Origin: UPXZ01 sp047973025
Lineage (GTDB): Bacteria; Bacteroidota; Bacteroidia; Bacteroidales; Paludibacteraceae
Length of the DNA: 10,480 bases
Reading direction: 5' to 3'
NCBI GenBank assembly: GCA_047973025.1
Contig: JBKEBE010000025.1
Coordinates: 1 to 10,480, forward strand
Shown: positions 8,125 through 10,480 of the stretch, piece by piece
Position numbering within the stretch: position 1 is the first letter of the stretch
How the letters are laid out: each line of letters starts with the position of its first letter
Translations under genes and position numbers: made by a program
The notes under the pieces: generated by a model
The model's database searches: none
What the model was told of the DNA's origin: nothing
What the model saw: only the letters and a program-made list of their open reading frames with translations

Positions 8125-9120
8125 TTATGGTTTTTCACTGTAAACAATATGCAGGAGAGTTGTACCGACGGCATGCAGCGTGTTTTTATCAATCACATCC
8201 ATATTGTCGCCCTGTGTATGCCAAAAAGTGCCAAATCCGGTTTGAGTAGTACGATCCTGATGAATAATGTCAATAGCGGGAATCCCCCCCAATTGGTTAA
8301 CATATACATGGTCATCTTGTATCGCACCACCCTGTTCGTTAATAAAATAGTGGGAGAAACCAAGTGAAGATGCCTTTTCCCAAACTTTATCCACCACGTA
8401 TTTGGCGTAAAAATCCGAGAAATGTTCCCTGTAAAACGTGGAATTCGCGCCACCAACCATATCCAGCAAAATGCCGTATTTGGCTCGATAGCCCGGAATA
8501 TGCTTATTCTTAGACCAGTATTGGCTTCCAAGACACCAAGAGTCCGTGGTTTTCGCGGAAGCAAACTTCTCCGGTGCGCCATAATCTTCCGCATCGAAAA
8601 GAATAATGTCCACTCCAATCTCCGGCTTCTGTATGCTGAACTGCCGCGCTATTTCCAATAAGATTCCTACACCACTCGCCGCGTCGTTGGCACCAAGAAT
8701 AGGCTTATCGAAATGGGCAGGATCCGAATCGTGATCAGACCAGGGACGCGTGTCCCAATGAGCAAAAAGCATCACGCGGGTTTCCATTTCCGGATTGAAA
8801 GAACCGATAATATTTTTGGCTTTCAAAATCGTTCCGTCAAAGGCTTTCAAGTCTGCTTGCTGAACGACGACTTCCCCACCATACGAATTCAATTTTCCAA
8901 TTAAAAAATCGGCACAAGCCGAATGACCTTTCGTGTTGGGTTCGCGAGGACCAAAATCGACTTGTTGCTGTACGTACCAATAGGCTGAGTCGGCTGAAAA
9001 TTCAGGCACGTTAACGACTGTTTCGTGCTTAGTTTGCACCGTTTCGGACTGATTGGTTTTAGTCGTTTTCGTACAAGAAGTAATGATAACTATTAGACTG
9101 AACAGCAATAAATTTCGCAT
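8125..9120 (-). CDS. Glutaminyl-peptide cyclotransferase (M28-type glutaminyl cyclase), lipoprotein
   Basis: This is a zinc enzyme of the M28 fold that converts N-terminal glutamine of exported proteins to pyroglutamate, releasing ammonia. It is 331 aa with a lipoprotein signal (VIITSC, Cys16), so it should be membrane-anchored on the periplasmic side. The core starts near residue 39 (PEFSADSAYWYVQQQVDFGPR). Visible motifs are FAHWDTRPWSDHD (119-131), GANDAASG with the zinc ligand Asp145, FDAEDYG with acidic Glu178/Asp179, LLDMVGG with Asp220, QDDHVYVN (268-275), and FWHTQGDNMD with His301, the last zinc ligand. WHTxxDN in place of an aminopeptidase ending, and the overall pattern, match animal-type cyclases and the Porphyromonas gingivalis enzyme as I remember it. 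An ordinary M28 aminopeptidase is the alternative but less likely. It lies between the DUF5020 and proB genes, with gaps of 20 and 29 bp. Confidence 0.9.
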   Translation of the reverse strand: MRNLLLFSLIVIITSCTKTTKTNQSETVQTKHETVVNVPEFSADSAYWYVQQQVDFGPREPNTKGHSACADFLIGKLNSYGGEVVVQQADLKAFDGTILKAKNIIGSFNPEMETRVMLFAHWDTRPWSDHDSDPAHFDKPILGANDAASGVGILLEIARQFSIQKPEIGVDIILFDAEDYGAPEKFASAKTTDSWCLGSQYWSKNKHIPGYRAKYGILLDMVGGANSTFYREHFSDFYAKYVVDKVWEKASSLGFSHYFINEQGGAIQDDHVYVNQLGGIPAIDIIHQDRTTQTGFGTFWHTQGDNMDVIDKNTLHAVGTTLLHIVYSEKP

Positions 9121-9140
9121 AATACTGTTTTTTTAGTTTG

Positions 9141-9854
9141 TTAAAATGTCCATTTTGCACCAACCGTTGGGCATATCTTCATTCCTTGAATCGTACCGAA
9201 ATTGGTTGCAAACTCAATTTCAGAACCCAACGAAAAGTTAGGCGTAAAATTATACCAAAACTGGGGTTCGGATAGAAATACAAACCGGGTCTCGGTAGGT
9301 GTAATGCTATTACCACTACCATCCGAAAAGTTCAAATTATCTTCTTTCCAGAAATCGGCAAAACCGGCTAAAGTCAACTTTTTTTCAAAAAAATCAAGTC
9401 TCCACACGCCGGTTAGTTGAAATGAGTGGGGATTCTTCCCCTGAATGTATTTATACAATACCTTAAAATTAAGAAATTTACTGAAATCGTTACTGTGCCA
9501 GCCATAGTCTAAGCCGGCAAGATACGCGTTGTCGATGGCAAAAGCTAAATTTCCGGTAGGAGCGGGAGAGGCAAGTAGTCCGCCATTGTACTCTATCTGT
9601 GCGCTTAACGGACTTTCTCCTATCGTAAAGCAACGAGCAATCTCCATGTATGCGAGCGATGGATGGTTTTCCTGATCCATATTGTAATCAAAGTCTACAA
9701 ATATGAATGTATTTCCCCATTTATCCATCTTAAACATCTCGAAGGTAGTCGTTACGTAATTACGTCCCTTACCTAAGTCGTAATGAATTTGAAAGTTTTG
9801 CGCAGTTAGAAGAAGAGGGATAAGAGCCAAGATACTAAATACTATTTTGCGCAT
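9141..9854 (-). CDS. DUF5020-family predicted outer-membrane beta-barrel protein
   Basis: I recognise this as the DUF5020 family of Bacteroidales, whose function is not established; it resembles small channel proteins of the Tsx kind in general layout. The 237-aa product has a clear signal peptide (MRKIVFSILALIPLLLTA, cleaved before Gln19) and then FQIHYDLGKGRNYVTTTFEMFK, the conserved opening. The rest alternates polar and aromatic residues in short strands, with many Trp, Tyr and Phe, and ends in Phe (VGAKWTF), the usual C-terminus of outer-membrane barrels. It is the first gene of the - strand unit; a Bacteroidetes -7 box lies 29 nt upstream of its start codon. Mature Gln19 would be a substrate for the cyclase encoded by the next gene. 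Transport or nucleoside-channel function is only a guess. Confidence 0.85.
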   Translation of the reverse strand: MRKIVFSILALIPLLLTAQNFQIHYDLGKGRNYVTTTFEMFKMDKWGNTFIFVDFDYNMDQENHPSLAYMEIARCFTIGESPLSAQIEYNGGLLASPAPTGNLAFAIDNAYLAGLDYGWHSNDFSKFLNFKVLYKYIQGKNPHSFQLTGVWRLDFFEKKLTLAGFADFWKEDNLNFSDGSGNSITPTETRFVFLSEPQFWYNFTPNFSLGSEIEFATNFGTIQGMKICPTVGAKWTF

Positions 9855-9882
9855 TTTTTTTTGAGTTTTTAAGATTTAAATG

Positions 9883-9890
9883 CAAAGATA
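9883..9890 (-). promoter_or_regulatory. Bacteroidetes-type -7 box for the DUF5020-cyclase-proB unit
   Basis: On the - strand the bases read TATCTTTG followed by CA, a perfect fit to the TAnnTTTG consensus read by the Bacteroidetes primary sigma factor. A good TTTG -33 box is not visible 19-21 nt upstream, so only this half is well supported. Transcription would begin near 9875-9879, leaving a leader of about 20-25 nt before the ATG at 9854, a usual length. No other promoter is visible in the short gaps of the unit. Confidence 0.65.
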
Positions 9891-10116
9891 TTCTAAAAAA
9901 TGAAGTCTGAGTATTGATTGTGAAAATAACTTAGACAGATGAATCTCACCCAGTTTTGACAATTTGTTTCTCTGCAGACAAGGGATAAAAGGATATCTAT
10001 TTTATAATCATTGATTTATGAAACTGCGAGAGCCATAAAATATAGCGAATAGGGAGCAATTTAACATATCACTGGCTCAAAGGGCTAAAAAACAGGTTGC
10101 ACAACATACTTTTTTA
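9891..10116. other. AT-rich intergenic stretch with no recognisable gene
   Basis: Both strands contain only very short frames (up to about 12 codons, such as MLCNLFFSPLSQ on the - strand) and no repeats or hairpins I can support. It separates the - strand DUF5020 promoter from a + strand promoter that begins at 10117, so regulatory sites for either could lie here, but none is identifiable. Confidence 0.6.
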
Positions 10117-10148
10117 TTTGTTAAACTTTGAAAAAAGTATTTACTTTG
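10117..10148 (+). promoter_or_regulatory. Bacteroidetes-type promoter (+ strand) for a short transcript
   Basis: TTTG at 10117-10120 is followed after exactly 20 nt by TTACTTTG (10141-10148) and then CA. This fits the TTTG-N19-21-TAnnTTTG consensus with one mismatch (T for A at the second base of the -7 box). Transcription would start about 10153-10157. No coding frame follows; a strong terminator sits about 65 nt downstream of the expected start. Confidence 0.65.
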
Positions 10149-10154
10149 CATAAG

Positions 10155-10250
10155 AATAAACAACACAATCTTTTTTATACCTTAAGTAAAACTAATACCT
10201 AATAACTAAATTTGTACAAGAGGGACTTTGTGAAAAGTCCCTTTTTGTGT
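10155..10250 (+). ncRNA. Candidate small non-coding RNA, about 95 nt
   Basis: The interval is bounded by a Bacteroidetes promoter and an intrinsic terminator on the same strand. It contains no ATG before the terminator hairpin, so it does not encode a normal leader peptide. The 5' two thirds are A/U-rich and weakly structured, with the only stable element being the terminator stem. I do not recognise it as 6S, tmRNA, a riboswitch or another named RNA family. The ends are estimated from the promoter and terminator. It could instead be an attenuated leader, but no + strand gene follows within the window. Confidence 0.45.
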
Positions 10251-10256
10251 TTTTTA
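10221..10256 (+). terminator. Strong rho-independent terminator
   Basis: AGGGACTTT (10221-10229) pairs perfectly with AAAGTCCCT (10234-10242) over 9 bp, with a 4-nt GTGA loop, and is followed by a T-rich tract interrupted only by GTG. The T tract lies on the + strand side only, so it ends + strand transcription. It closes the candidate small RNA that starts near 10155. Confidence 0.85.
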
Positions 10257-10300
10257 TAATTTATTATCCATTCTTATGAAAATCGTCGTCAAAAAGGCTG

Positions 10301-10308
10301 TACCTTTG
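10301..10308 (+). promoter_or_regulatory. Possible second + strand -7 box
   Basis: TACCTTTG matches the TAnnTTTG consensus exactly, but no TTTG -33 box is present 19-21 nt upstream (the region reads near ATGAAAATCG). Transcription would start near 10314 and run into the hairpin at 10346-10383, giving an RNA of about 70 nt. The match of one 8-base box alone could be chance. Confidence 0.35.
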
Positions 10309-10345
10309 TGTTGTGATTTTTTCATAGTATTAGATTAAGGTTAAC

Positions 10346-10383
10346 AAAGATTGGTGGTCAGTGATGGTCGCCTTTCTTTTTTT
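10346..10383 (+). terminator. Probable rho-independent terminator (+ strand)
   Basis: GGTGGTC (10353-10359) pairs with GGTCGCC (10366-10372) over 7 bp including three G-U pairs, with loop AGTGAT. A lower stem AAAGA/TCTTT is separated by two T-T mismatches, and a run of seven T follows (10377-10383). The G-U pairs become A-C mismatches on the other strand, so the structure is specific to + strand RNA. It would end any read-through from the upstream promoters before the possible - strand gene at 10391. Confidence 0.5.
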
Positions 10384-10390
10384 AATATGA

Positions 10391-10480
10391 TTATCCGCAA
10401 AGCGACCTGTTATAAATTCTAGATTTGAAATCGGTGCTGTAATTTGCAGCGGCAAATACCAATCTATCGAACATTTTCTC
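10391..10480 (-). CDS. Possible C-terminal end of a gene running off the right edge
   Basis: The - strand frame is open from the window edge to a TAA at 10391-10393, giving 29 residues that include LVFAAANYSTDFKSRIYNRS and end SLCG. The composition is protein-like (mixed charged and hydrophobic residues), unlike the neighbouring non-coding DNA. I do not recognise the family. An open stretch of 30 codons can occur by chance, so this is weak. If real, the gene converges on the + strand terminator at 10346-10383. Confidence 0.35.
   Translation of the reverse strand, partial: EKMFDRLVFAAANYSTDFKSRIYNRSLCG

Noticed and set aside
10387..10422. + strand start MIIRKATCYKF, resembling the beginning of GNAT acetyltransferases
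   Set aside because: It stops after 11 codons, and the other two frames beyond do not continue a GNAT-like sequence; the opposite strand has a longer open frame here.

Overview
The window looks like chromosomal DNA of a Bacteroidetes, most likely Bacteroidales. The evidence is a DUF5020-type outer-membrane protein, a glutaminyl cyclase closely resembling the Porphyromonas enzyme in its motifs, signal peptides that cleave before glutamine (A|Q), almost no Shine-Dalgarno sequences, and promoters of the Bacteroidetes type (TTTG, about 20 nt, TAnnTTTG).

Positions 1-6998 (+ strand) hold a tightly packed set of seven genes: the end of a short-chain dehydrogenase/reductase, a TolC-type outer-membrane channel, an HlyD/YbhG-type membrane-fusion lipoprotein, two ABC ATPases and two ABC-2 permeases. 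Together the last six form a complete three-part export pump of the YbhGFSR/RbbA type. The two ATPases are separate here, whereas YbhF is one fused protein. Their motif defects are complementary and predict one competent and one degenerate ATP site. The substrate cannot be told from sequence. The operon promoter lies upstream of the window.

Positions 7013-9854 (- strand) hold a convergent three-gene unit read DUF5020 protein, then glutaminyl-peptide cyclotransferase lipoprotein, then glutamate 5-kinase (proB). Gaps are 20 and 29 bp, and a promoter -7 box lies just upstream of the first gene. The cyclase is notable because the DUF5020 protein and the TolC protein in this same window are both predicted to mature with an N-terminal glutamine, which is its substrate. 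proA is not next to proB within the window.

Positions 9855-10480 are AT-rich and largely non-coding. They carry the promoter of the - strand unit, a + strand promoter followed about 75 nt later by a strong intrinsic terminator (a candidate small RNA of about 95 nt), a second weaker promoter/terminator pair, and at the right edge a possible C-terminal end of a - strand gene. Apart from the candidate small RNAs and the ATPase asymmetry, I see ordinary genes and no clearly new multi-gene system.
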